From Paratrimastix pyriformis (lineage: Eukaryota > Preaxostyla > Paratrimastigidae), in contig JAPMOS010000009.1 in assembly GCA_027972325.1 (NCBI GenBank), positions 352,501-416,500 of the forward strand: a stretch of 64,000 nt of DNA, written 5' to 3'. This document shows positions 49,301 to 59,194 of this stretch, in pieces. Made by a program: the position numbers and the translations under genes. Numbering within the stretch: the stretch's first letter is position 1; each line of letters begins with the position of its first letter. The notes beneath the pieces are model-generated. The model was not told the DNA's origin. It saw nothing but the letters and a program-made list of their open reading frames with translations, and searched no databases.

Positions 49301-52300
49301 ACCGGGGGTGATGTCGACACACCGCCGCCGGAAAAACAGAGGAGGAACAGGTGAGTTTTGTGCGGGATGTGGTGGTCCTCGTGTCCGATCGGTCGTGATA
49401 CCTGACGGCACGTCACAAGGCAAAGGCGGCTCTCCTCACACCGGGGGCGGCACGGCGGGTGGTGGCGCAGGAGGCGGGGGCAGACCTCGGCAGCGAGGGC
49501 CCCGAAGCGCAGGGCGTTGAGGTTGTCGGGAAGCGAGGGGGACGATGGCGACAGATGCACCATCATGATCTGCAGGTCCCCACATTCGGCGTGGTGGGTA
49601 AGACATCGGGGTGGCGACGAATGAGTTATGTGTGGCGAACAGGAGCGAATACCCGGCTTCTTCTGGGCAGCGCGGAGAGTGGCATGATGGGATGTGCAGA
49701 CCGTGCGACCGTCGTAGAGGAAGTCTCGCAGTAGGAAGGTCAGCTTGCTATCCCGGAACCCGATGAACTGCACGGCGGTGTGCCACCCCCGTCCACCATC
49801 CAATGATAATCATCATCCGATCATCACCATCATCCGATCATCACCATCATCCGATCATCACCATCGTCCGATCGTCACCATCGATCATCATCCTCATCCA
49901 ATCATCACCGCCGCCACCCACCACCAACTCGGAGCCGCGGCACACCGACAGACCCGCTGCGGGGCGTTGGGATGGGTGGACATGTAGTGCAACTCCTGCA
50001 GGCACCGGTGCAGATGCAGCAGGGAGGCGTTGATCTTGGCGGGCTCGGTGTTGGTCACGGCGATCCGCTCGGCCCCGGCGAGGTCGACCAGCGCGATCCG
50101 GCGCACGGGGGTCATCCGGGCAGCCCGCGACATGAAGGTCATCGTGGACCGGGAGGAGGCCGTGCTTCCCTGTGGAGGTGGTGGGGGGTGGAGGCATGGG
50201 GGGGTGGGGGTAGGGTTTAGGAAGTGAGTCCGCAGGAAGGAGTGGACATAGGCTGCTGTACGTAATGTGTCGGCACGCGCCATGGCAAAAAGGCGCTCGG
50301 GGGAACCCACCCCAGAGCCACCTTGCTTCCCTCTGTGTCTGCGAGGTTCCCCCTGCAAGGCAAGGCGCCCATCACCCCGGACGGACCGAGAGCCGGTGCA
50401 GCGAAGCCGCATCCTCATCGCTCTCCATCGAGGCACCGCTCCACCGGGGCCGCCGCGGGCCCGCGTCAGAGTCCAGGTCGGCGTCACAGTCACCGGCCAG
50501 GTCCTCCTCCTCGTACACCTGGGTGGCACGCGAGATGATGATGCGGCGATCGGGATGGGTGAACGAGCGAGCGGGGGCGAGCGAAGAGCTTGCCGCAGGC
50601 ACCACAGACACTACAGACACCACAGACGCACACAACACACACAACACACACAACAGGCACCACAGGCACCACAGACATTACACACACAACAGGCACCACA
50701 GGCACTGCAGACACTGCAAGCACCACAGGCATAGGCAGAGGCTCCACAACACAAAGCACAAGGCACACCAAGCGCCACCCAGGGCTGGCGGACGGACGTG
50801 GAGGAGGCAAACGCAGTGGGAGCGGGACGAGGACTGGTTCATGCAGGTCGACGAGACACGGCGCCGATCCTGGGCGCGCTGGTGCCAGCCCAGACCCTCC
50901 TGCACGGCCACACACGGTGCAGACAGGATCGAAGTGGATGAGACGACAAAGGTGAGGCAATGCGCTGGTGCCAGCCCAGACCCTCCTGCACGACCACGCA
51001 CGGTGCAGACAGGATCGAAGTGGATGAGACGACAAAGGTGGGGCAGTGCGCTGGTGTCATTCGAGGCCCCGGCACAACAAGGGGGGCCGGTCGTCAGGGT
51101 GACGTAGGGCACTGCAGCAGCGCACGGACCTCAAACGAGCCAATATGCTTCTCGGTCAGGCCCGGCAGGACCACCCGGCCCATCTCCTCCCGGGGTACCA
51201 GATACTGGCGACCATCCTTCATCCCCGACGTGCTGCGGCTCAGGGTCGACGGGGTCGAGGGGGCGGTCGACAGTGCCCGACGGAAGGTCGACGAGGGGGT
51301 CGATGAGGGCGCGTCCGAGAAGACGGACGAGGCCACGGAGGCAGTGTCCGAGAGGGACGAGGAGCCCGCCGGTTCGGCCACCATGTCCAGCTGCGCGCAT
51401 GCCCACGTTGGAGGTGTGAGTGATTTGTGATTTTGTGGATGCAATTGTCGAATGTGTGATTGACGGGGGTGCGAGTGTGATTGTGTGTTTGGTACCGTGT
51501 CTGGGCGTGTGTTGGGTCTGTGTTGGGGTGTGAACAGGAACGCGATTTGCGTCGGATGCATCGAATGTGCCGCATGACGACGCACAGGCCGGGTGGATCG
51601 TGGATCCAGTGTCGGGAGATGCTCATGAGTGGGTGGGTGATGCGTGCAGGCGCCGAGGTGGCAACGGGACCGGCTGGATCAACACGCGGCTGGATGGGAG
51701 GGCATGACAGGACAGACATCGTCAAGCAGGTCGTAGATGCGCTCCTCGAAGATCTCGTACTCGGACAGGGTGATCTCTGCCGTGCGGGGGACACGCCACC
51801 CCGACAGCCATCAGAACCCCGAGGTGATGTCGACCGCAGAAAAAAAAGAAAAAGAAAAAGATGATGAAGACTTGCGTGGGATCAACAGAAGGTTGTGCGT
51901 GCGGAGGAGGGGGGGGGGAATGGGGGGAGGAGACAGACGGTGCTTCGTGGGACGGCTCTTTTGCAGTCCCGGGCTGGCGCAGACGTCGCTGGGGTCAGCC
52001 AGCGAGATCCGATCGAGGGGGTTGCCCTCCGGCTGATAGTACCCAAGGGTGGGATCGATTGGCGGTCGTGTGAAAAGCCACAAACAGACCTCGCCCGCGG
52101 GGCGGTTCAGTTGGAGAAGCTGACGAATCACCCGGGGGATAAACCCGAGATTTTCGGGGGTGCCGCACATGGTGAAGGTCTTCCCACTCCCGGTGACACC
52201 GTACGAGAAGACCAACAGGTCTTGGGTCGTGTTGCTGGCAAGCTTGGGCACAACAATGCTGTTGAAGATGCCCTCAGTCGTTGATGTCGGATCAAAGACA

Positions 52301-52790
52301 TGTGAAAAAGTAAAGGCCTCGCCCTAAAAGAACATATCCGAATTGTTAATTCACTCTACATAATTCCAAGAGCAAAAGGACAGACCCCAAGAGCAATCGA
52401 GTTGGGAGTGAGAGTCGCATTGGCGAGAAGGTCATAGTTCGGCTCTTTGGGGTGGTGATGGTGCTTGTGCTCCTTTGGAGGAGGAGGTGGGCACTCCACG
52501 TGCTGCAAGGTCACATTAGAAGGACGGATACGCAGAAAAGACTGGTAGTGGCAGAGAAACATCAGCGACAATGAAAATGATGAATAATGCGCGGACCTCC
52601 ACACTGCTTTCCGAGGAAACACTATCAAAGGACACGAAGTACAGAAAAAGAAATTGCGTTGTGAGTAGAATGCACGAATTGATGGAGCAGACGCTCGCGG
52701 TGTGCCGAGAGCCGGGGAGTCTGACTTCCGCAAGCGTGATGGAGAACCAACTGCACTGAGGGAAATGTTTTTCTTTGCTGATCCGAACAT
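43329..52790 (-). CDS. Kinesin with N-terminal motor and very long repetitive coiled-coil stalk
   Basis: Start at 52790 ([20 protein letters not shown]). The motor domain is spread over about ten exons down to about 49460: [13 protein letters not shown]-loop [12 protein letters not shown] (about 52166-52210), [15 protein letters not shown] (about 51725-51770), [10 protein letters not shown] (switch I, about 50830-50850), [10 protein letters not shown] (switch II, about 50060-50090), [30 protein letters not shown] and [14 protein letters not shown] His/Pro-rich insert [17 protein letters not shown] lies in the first motor exon. The stalk includes several exons at 47700-49080 and one exon of about 3.5 kb (roughly 47570-44120) encoding more than 1100 residues of Ala/Gln/Glu-rich coiled coil. 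The tail continues through SPRKK, a short exon near 43870-43990 and a basic C-terminus [15 protein letters not shown]. Kinesin-6-like features are possible but the subfamily is uncertain. The final exon needs a one-base shift near 43576-43590. Confidence 0.85.
45380..45960 (-). repeat. Coding tandem repeats in the kinesin stalk
   Basis: About 15 variants of the 14-residue unit [28 protein letters not shown] (42 bp) run head to tail in the big stalk exon. A second family of about 28-residue units ([17 protein letters not shown]) lies at about 46250-46560, and [14 protein letters not shown]-type units lie at 46840-47160. All keep a heptad-friendly spacing of Leu/Ala. Confidence 0.85.
50877..51060 (-). 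repeat. Three copies of an approximately 69-bp block at a kinesin exon edge
   Basis: GGTGCAGACAGGATCGAAGT plus GGATGAGACGACAAAGG recurs at about 50918 and 51000. A related block CGCTGGTGCCAGCCCAGACC occurs at about 50878 and 50962. They lie beside the switch I exon (about 50790-50870) within the preceding intron. Confidence 0.85.
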
Positions 52791-53083
52791 TATGAGTGGG
52801 AATAAGTGAGTCTTTTTCAAAAACCCACTCAAACGTTCGAATCGGTGAGCGAGCAAAAATATCCCAAAGGGTGAGGAGGCTGAAATTGGTAGTTTGGCGA
52901 GCCGTTCGGACCATACAGTGATCGTAACGGAATTGCCATGGTACCCCAAAGCTTTTGGGAAGTAGGCGGCTGAGAAGATCCGACATTTTTTTCTGTCAAT
53001 ACACAACACAGAGGCATTCTCGCGTACACGACGTCGGCGCCTGCGATCCTGGGTGGCGGAAAACGGTGTGCGTTGTCCTACGG
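52791..53083. promoter_or_regulatory. Kinesin upstream region
   Basis: 293 bp between the kinesin ATG and the stop of the upstream minus-strand gene. It should hold the kinesin promoter. Frames pass through it but nothing is recognised. Confidence 0.5.
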
Positions 53084-53659
53084 TCATTGAGGCAGGGTGG
53101 CGACGGGTTTTTGCGGCAGAGGCGGCGGCCACACAGGCCCCGATGGCACCTGAGGCGGATCGGGTGTCATCGGACGCGCAGGGATTGACAAGCAATTTTC
53201 CGTCGAAGAAGGGCGTTGCGTGACATCCATTTCCAGGGCTTGCTGGCCATGCTTCTGTGACAAGGTCCCTTCTTTCATCTCATCCTTGTCGCTCGCCGTC
53301 TGCTCATCATCAGGATCCTCGTCGTCTACCTTGGTTTGGCGCGCTCTCTTCTCGCGGCTTTTGCTGTGCTTGTAGGGCGGCAACGCAACAATGTGGGAGG
53401 TGTCCAACGAGGCGTTGCCGATGAAGTTTGCCTGGTCTTCGGCATGGCGCGTGCGATATGCAATGGGGGCGTCAATGGCTGGGTCAGCTCCGTGTGCCTC
53501 GTTCTCGCCAGGTTCGTCCGGGTCCGACCCATCTTGATCTTCTTCCTGCGGCCGGTTCCGCTGTCGGCGCCGAAAGTCTTCTTCTTTTTCCCATCTTTTC
53601 TTGACCGCTGCGATTGCTCGTTGGCGCAAACGAACTTTTTTCGAGCTTCTGCGAGGCAT
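53084..53659 (-). CDS. Unrecognised 191-residue charged protein
   Basis: A single open frame from ATG at 53659 to a stop at 53084. The N-terminus is strongly basic (MPRRSSKKVRLRQRAIAAVK then KRWEKEEDFRRRQRNRPQEE). The middle is acidic (DQDGSDPDEPGENE). A second basic patch is KHSKSREKRARQTK and a second acidic patch DDEDPDDEQ. The tail is Pro-rich (MTPDPPQVPSGPVWPPPLPQ). It has no membrane segment or known domain; most looks disordered and possibly nuclear. Codon use resembles the neighbours and no repeats explain the frame, so it is probably a real gene, but I do not know its function. Confidence 0.55.
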   Translation of the reverse strand: MPRRSSKKVRLRQRAIAAVKKRWEKEEDFRRRQRNRPQEEDQDGSDPDEPGENEAHGADPAIDAPIAYRTRHAEDQANFIGNASLDTSHIVALPPYKHSKSREKRARQTKVDDEDPDDEQTASDKDEMKEGTLSQKHGQQALEMDVTQRPSSTENCLSIPARPMTPDPPQVPSGPVWPPPLPQKPVATLPQ

Positions 53660-55071
53660 CTTCCAATTGTTTTTTCACTTGCCAGCCTTGCCAGGTGCTT
53701 CACACTACCCAATTCCGGCCGAGAATGTTTTTTACTCCCATGTCCAACAACCCATCTCTCAGGTCATCTTTGTGCGCAATCACGCCTCATCACCACAGCC
53801 GCTCCCTCCAGGCCAGCCCTGACACCGGAGCCGTGTGCCGCTGTCGACAAGAAGACGGGGAGAGCGACGACCTCAGACCCCTGCTCACCGGCCACTCGCG
53901 GGATCCGGCGGCGGCCCAGCAGTTGAGCCGGAGCGCATGGGCCTGGGCCGGGAAGTTCCCCCCGCGATCCGGTTGACGGCCCCCCTGGTCGGGCGCCTGA
54001 CTTCTCGCGGGCCAGCGGTTCGCAGCACGAATGATGTGCGATACAGTCGGCTTGTTTGGGTCGTTTCTGAACTTACGGGGATGCTGCCTGCCTCCCAGCC
54101 GAACGTTACCCGCGGGCTGGTTGGATCCCCCTTGTTGCCAAATCTCTGGTGCCTGTCCCAGACTTGCGCCAGCCGCAGCGAATAAAGCTGATTTTTCTTT
54201 GGTGCTGAAGGAGCGCATCAAACCCCGGCAGCGAACCGAATCGGGTTGGGTCGGGGGTTGGGAAGGCAACCGCCGGCCCAGAACGACACCCCCGCCGACA
54301 TCCGAGAGAAACGCGGCGACGCGTCCGCCGACTTCACCCCGAGGTGAGCGCCGCTGAGCGGACGCGGGTGCCAATCAAAGGGAGGGGAGGTCGGGGACCA
54401 CGCCCATCAAAACAAAAAACCAAAAAAACCGAATCACAGGACCCGCTCAGCGACCCCCACGGCCTCGCTTCCCCCCACGGCCCCCACGCCCACCACGCCC
54501 ACCGCGCCCACCGCGCCCGCCGCGCCCACCGCCGCGCCCGCCCTCGTCCCGGCCGTGCTTGTGGCCTGCGCAGACGATGGGAAAGAAGACAATGAGGATT
54601 TGGGAAAGCCGTTCCACCCCCCGCCCGATCACCCCATGCAATCGGTTCAACCAGACACCCATCACGCGCTCGCGGAGGGGGGAACGGGACGCGGACCGGC
54701 GAACTGTTTTTGTCGGTTGCGGCCCAGGGCGCCCGCCGCGAAGGGGTCAGCCCCGATGCCGGAAATCGACTCGGGATCGGCACCGCCGATGGGACCTGGG
54801 GATGGGAGGGAGGCGGGAGGCGGGAGGCCAAAGTGCCAGCAATGAGGAATGAGGAGACCAAAGGGGGATATCACCTCACCCAATCCCGGCAGGGAGGACA
54901 TGAATGGGGATATTCCCCACTCCGCACTACACGCCCGCCTCATTTCCAAATTCTGGTGCGGTCATCCCGTCATCACCGTTATCATCCAGTCATCATCTGT
55001 GTCGGCGGGCAGCGCCCGATCATCATCACCATTCTCCAGTCATCATCATCACCATTCTCCAGTCATCATCA
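53660..55071. other. Stretch without an assigned gene
   Basis: 1.4 kb between the unrecognised gene and the helicase stop. Frames of 116 residues (+, 53835-54185) and 194 residues (-, 53790-54374) overlap here; neither shows a domain. 54480-54550 is a CGCCCACC/CACGCCC repeat. 55010-55071 holds ACCATTCTCCAGTC repeats that continue into the helicase tail. One of the overlapping frames may belong to a spliced gene I could not resolve. Confidence 0.4.
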
Positions 55072-55651
55072 TCACCATTCTCCAGTCATCATCATCACCA
55101 TTCTCCAGTCATCATCATCATCATCATCATCATCATCGCCACCACCACCATCAGTACCACCACGCCACGCCCAATCATCATCACGGGGGCGTGGGCGTGG
55201 TGTGCGTGGCGTGGGCGTGGGCGGACCGGCAGCCAGATCGGTGTCCTCGTCGCCGCCCTCGGCCCCGCTCAGCAGACGGCTCGTGACGGTGCCGGCAGGG
55301 CCCTCGCGGGGTGCCCTCGGGGCCGTCTGGCTGTCCTTCAGCTCCTGCGATGCGATCCGCTCGGCCTCGGCGATCCGGGGGACGAGGGTCATCACGGCCT
55401 CCTTGTCCACGTCGTAGGCGGCAAGCTTCTGGCCGATCGACTGCTCGACGTGCTGGTACATCTCCACGTCGTACCTGCAGGTGGTGGTGAGTGCGCCATA
55501 CAGAGGGAACGACACGGTGGTGAGTGTGCGAAGGGGGTGGGATGGTGGTGACGATCGACTGCTCGACGTGCTGGTACATCTCCACGTCGGGCCTGCAGCA
55601 GCCCCCGCGGTGGTGAGTGAGACGGAGACGCGCACGGGGTGATGCTGATGG

Positions 55652-55689
<38 letters not shown>

Positions 55690-56463
55690 CTGATGATGAC
55701 CGGGGGGGGGGGGGGGGGGGGGGGGACAGCGACAGACTGTGTGACGAGGGTGATGGCCCTGCCGGCCCGACCGGCGCGTGCCGTGCGGCCCACCCGATGC
55801 ATGTAGGTCTTCGAGCTGGCCGGCAGGTCGTAGTTCATCACAACATCGACCCAGGGGATATCCAGACCACTGCCGCACCGACCCCACATGAGCACATACC
55901 CAGAGCAACCACACACCGCATGAAGCAAGCAAGCGAGGAGCAGGGATGGCAGAGGTGGTGGGAAGGCGGGGGTTCCGTGATGGATGGTGGCGATGGTGGG
56001 TGATGACGGTGGATGGTGGTTTGGATGATGGTCGGATGCTGATGTCTGGGCTGGGGCGGTGATGGCTGGCGATGGTTGGCTGACCGAGATGACATGATGG
56101 TTGGATCATAGGGTGATGCTGAAGACGATGAGAGATCCAGGGGCGGGGGGGCCGGATGCTGAGGATGGTGATGATGGTGATGATGGTGATGATGGTGATG
56201 ATGATGGTGGTTGTGATGGTGGTTGTGATGGTGGTTGTGATGGTTGTGATGGTTGTGATGATGGTGATGGTCATCGGATGCTGATGGCGGTGATGGGCGG
56301 GGGCCGGAGGGGGCCAGACCGGGCGGCGACATCGGTCGCAATGAGGATCTTTGCCTGCTTGGACTTGAACTGGTTCATGGCCCCGATACGAGCCGGCTGG
56401 CTCATCTGGCCGTGGATGGGCACCACGGCGAACCCTGCAACACATCCAGGATGAGGAGGATGG

Positions 56464-56522
<59 letters not shown>

Positions 56523-56550
56523 GGATGATGATGAGTTGATGATGATGAGT

Positions 56551-56612
<62 letters not shown>

Positions 56613-58006
56613 GGATGATGATGATTGGATGATGATGAGTTGATGGGCACCACGGCGAACCCTGCGACACATCCAGGATGAGGATGAGGATGATGATGAG
56701 TGGATGGACACGGCGAACCCTGCGACACATGAGGGGGCAGGGACATCGGGGGATGAGGATGAGGATGAGTGGATGGGCACCACGGCGAACCCTAACACCA
56801 CATGGCACATATGGAATGGGTTGTGGTTGTGGTGGTTGTGGTTGTGGTGGTTGTGGTGGTTGTGGTTGTGGTGGTTGTGGTTGTGGTGGTTGTGGTGGTT
56901 GTGGTGGTTGTGGTTGTGGTTGTGGTTGTGGTGGTTGTGGTGGTGGCGGGGGGCGGACCGAGGTTGCGCAGGAGGAGGGCCAGCTTCTGGGCGGCCACGC
57001 AGGTGCGGACGAAGACCATCATCGTCTGGCCCGAGAGCTCATTCACGATGTACGCCAGGTAGGCGTCCTGCACCGAGGGGGGTGGAGGCGGGGGGCGGGG
57101 GAGGCGGGGGATGGAGGCGGGGTGATGAAACCATTCGAGGACGCCCCCATACCAATGTCGGTACACATGGACAGGGCAGGACAGGATGGTGGTGGTTGGG
57201 TGACGATGGTTGGATGATGGTGACGATGGTTGGATGATGATGATGATTGGATGATTGGATGCTGATGATTGGATGCTGATGCTGATGCTGATGCTGATGA
57301 TGAGGGGGGTGGGAGTGCGTGAGGAGGCGAGAGTGACCTTGTACTTGAAGGGGACGAAGAGATACTGCTGGATGAGGGACTCCACCACTTGGTACCTGCA
57401 TCACCATCATCACCACCACCACACCAACACCCACCCAGACAAACGCACGAGGATCCAGAGAGATCAGATGAGTCTCGTCTGGGCAAACATATCGGCAGAA
57501 GGAGGGCATATCGGCAGAAGGAGGACAGATCGGCAGAAGGAGGACAGATCGGCAGAAGGAGGACAGATCGGCAGAAGGAGGACAGATCGGCAGAAGGAGG
57601 ACAGATCGGCAGAAGGAGGACAGATCGGCAGGGGGGCAGGAGGGGGCAGGGGAGAGGGGGGTCATATTGGCAGGATGGAGAGGGGGTCATATTGGCAGGG
57701 TGGAGGGTTACATCGGCAGGGGGCAGGGGGGTCAGATCGACACAGAGGGTGGGATGCAGACTTTTCGGAGACCTCGATGCGGACGGGGGACCTGAGGCAT
57801 GCCCGCTGCAGTTTGCCCACCTTGTTGGTCATCGTGGCCGAGAAGAGGAAGGTCGTCCGGTCGTGGGGGCACGCCCGCACAATGGTGTCGATGGCCTCCT
57901 GGAAGTCCAGGTTGAGCAGCTGGTCGGCCTCGTCCAGGACCTGGGCCCACCGCCCCCCGAGGGTGCGAGAGACGGGGAACAAAAATTTAAATTCAAATTT
58001 CTGTTG

Positions 58007-58057
<51 letters not shown>

Positions 58058-58830
58058 CGACGACGACGACGATGATTCATACCGATGCTGATGGTTGGTG
58101 ATTGGTGGTGGTGATTGGTGGTGGTGATTGGTGGTGGTGATTGGTGGTGGTGATTGGTGGTGTGTATGACCCCGCCGACACAGACCAGGTACTTGATCGA
58201 GCGCAGGTCGAACCCCTTGGTGTTCTGCAAATGATCGACCAACCGACCCGGGGTGGCGACGACCACGTGGGGATTCTTGGCCAGGGCCAGGGCTTGAGAC
58301 ATGGCATCAATACCACCAACAATGGTCACACATCGCAGGTTGATGTTGGCACCCAAGGCCGAGAACTGCTCGGCGATCTGGAGGGCCAGCTCACTATCGA
58401 TGTCGGGAGGGCGGTGATGCACCGGTAGGATGACTGTGGTGATAAACAGACCGAGTGGGGGCAAGAACCACTGCGAAGAGCTTCTTCCGGTGGCCACCGC
58501 TCTGCAGAAGGGACTGCAGAATTGGCAGGACGAAGGCACCGGTTTTGCCAGAACCAGTCTGGGCAAGACCAATAATATCGCGACCTATTGAACAATGATT
58601 GTCTTGTTGAGGGACACATGATCTCCGCACGGAAACGGACCCTTGAAGCCAACCGGAAGGGATTTCACCTGAATGGGGGTGGGACGGGTCCATCCGAGCT
58701 CCTTGACAACTTGGCACAACTCAGAGCACAACCCAAGTGTTTCAAAGGTGGCATTCTCTGGAACCTCATCCGAATCCGAGGCCGACGGGGCAGGGGACAC
58801 GGTTTCGCCTTCTTTGCGTTCCTCCATCAA
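55072..58830 (-). CDS. DDX47: DEAD-box RNA helicase, DDX47/Rrp3 type
   Basis: Nine exons: 58830-58642, 58584-58452, 58393-58186, 57940-57762, 57395-57338, 57067-56959, 56434-56320, 55869-55738 and 55474-55072. The motifs appear in order: the Q-motif region [12 protein letters not shown] then [14 protein letters not shown], Walker [14 protein letters not shown], Ia [21 protein letters not shown] motif [50 protein letters not shown] and [29 protein letters not shown] matches the DDX47/Rrp3 C-terminal side. Rrp3 works in 18S rRNA processing in the nucleolus. The usual Lys-rich tail is not seen; the last frame runs into an Asp-rich microsatellite before the stop at 55072. A GTCCGC site near 55230 could start another intron, so the true end is uncertain. 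Confidence 0.9.
55434..55605 (-). repeat. Copied start of helicase exon 9
   Basis: CGATCGACTGCTCGACGTGC and the following TGGTACATCTCCACGTCG occur at about 55434 (real exon 9, acceptor CTGCAG) and at about 55552 (copy, also ending in CTGCAG), 118 bp apart. Confidence 0.9.
55640..55725. repeat. ATG repeat and poly-G in helicase intron 8
   Basis: About 40 bp of GAT repeats, then a run of about 24 G (55702-55725). On the gene strand this is (ATC)n preceded by poly-C near the 5' end of the intron. Confidence 0.9.
56160..56280. repeat. GATGGTGAT / GGTTGTGATG repeats in helicase intron 7
   Basis: Imperfect 9-12 bp units in the intron between exons 7 and 8. Confidence 0.9.
56400..56810 (-). repeat. 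Four copies of the helicase exon 7 start amid ATG arrays
   Basis: GGGCACCACGGCGAACCCTG occurs at about 56418 (real exon: FAVVPIHGQ, acceptor TTGCAG) and 56645. Shortened versions lie at about 56706 (ACACGGCGAACCCTG) and about 56776. (ATG)n tracts at about 56460-56630 separate them. Each copy preserves the region of the 3' splice site. A TGGTTGTGG array follows at 56820-56950. Confidence 0.92.
57495..57632. repeat. 19-bp minisatellite in helicase intron 4
   Basis: About seven copies of GGAGGACAGATCGGCAGAA, with decayed GGGGTCATATTGGCAGG units to about 57720. Confidence 0.93.
57998..58170. repeat. GAT array and GTGATTGGTGGTG repeats in helicase intron 3
   Basis: About 55 bp of GAT, a GAC stretch, then five copies of GATTGGTGGTGGT near 58095-58160. 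Confidence 0.93.
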
Positions 58831-59194
58831 GAACCTTGGTTCGAGGCGCTAAATTCAGAAGATGACGGCGAACTCTCTCAGAATTTGTGGACACTCTGGG
58901 GGAACTGAACTCCTCTTTTGGTCCACTGAGCAAGATAGCCACTCAGCACATTTTGTGGCGGCTCTCCCCCACTGCCTAGATTCTTTCGCCATCTCCATTA
59001 TTGCTCTCTTCATTTTGGAGACGGGATTCAGCGAGAATCTAAACAGGCCATTGGCGCGAAAAGCATGACAATTCAATCAGGCCGGCGCCGTTTCCGATCG
59101 TCAGTCATTTCGTGTTCGAACGGCAAGCAAACGCAACCCAAAAAATGTAAACGCAAAGATGAGGAGAGTGAGGGAGTGTAACAAATGTGCCCAC
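58831..59194. other. Intergenic region LRR3 / helicase
   Basis: 364 bp between the LRR3 stop and the helicase start, both on the minus strand. It contains the helicase promoter; no clear motif is seen. Confidence 0.5.
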
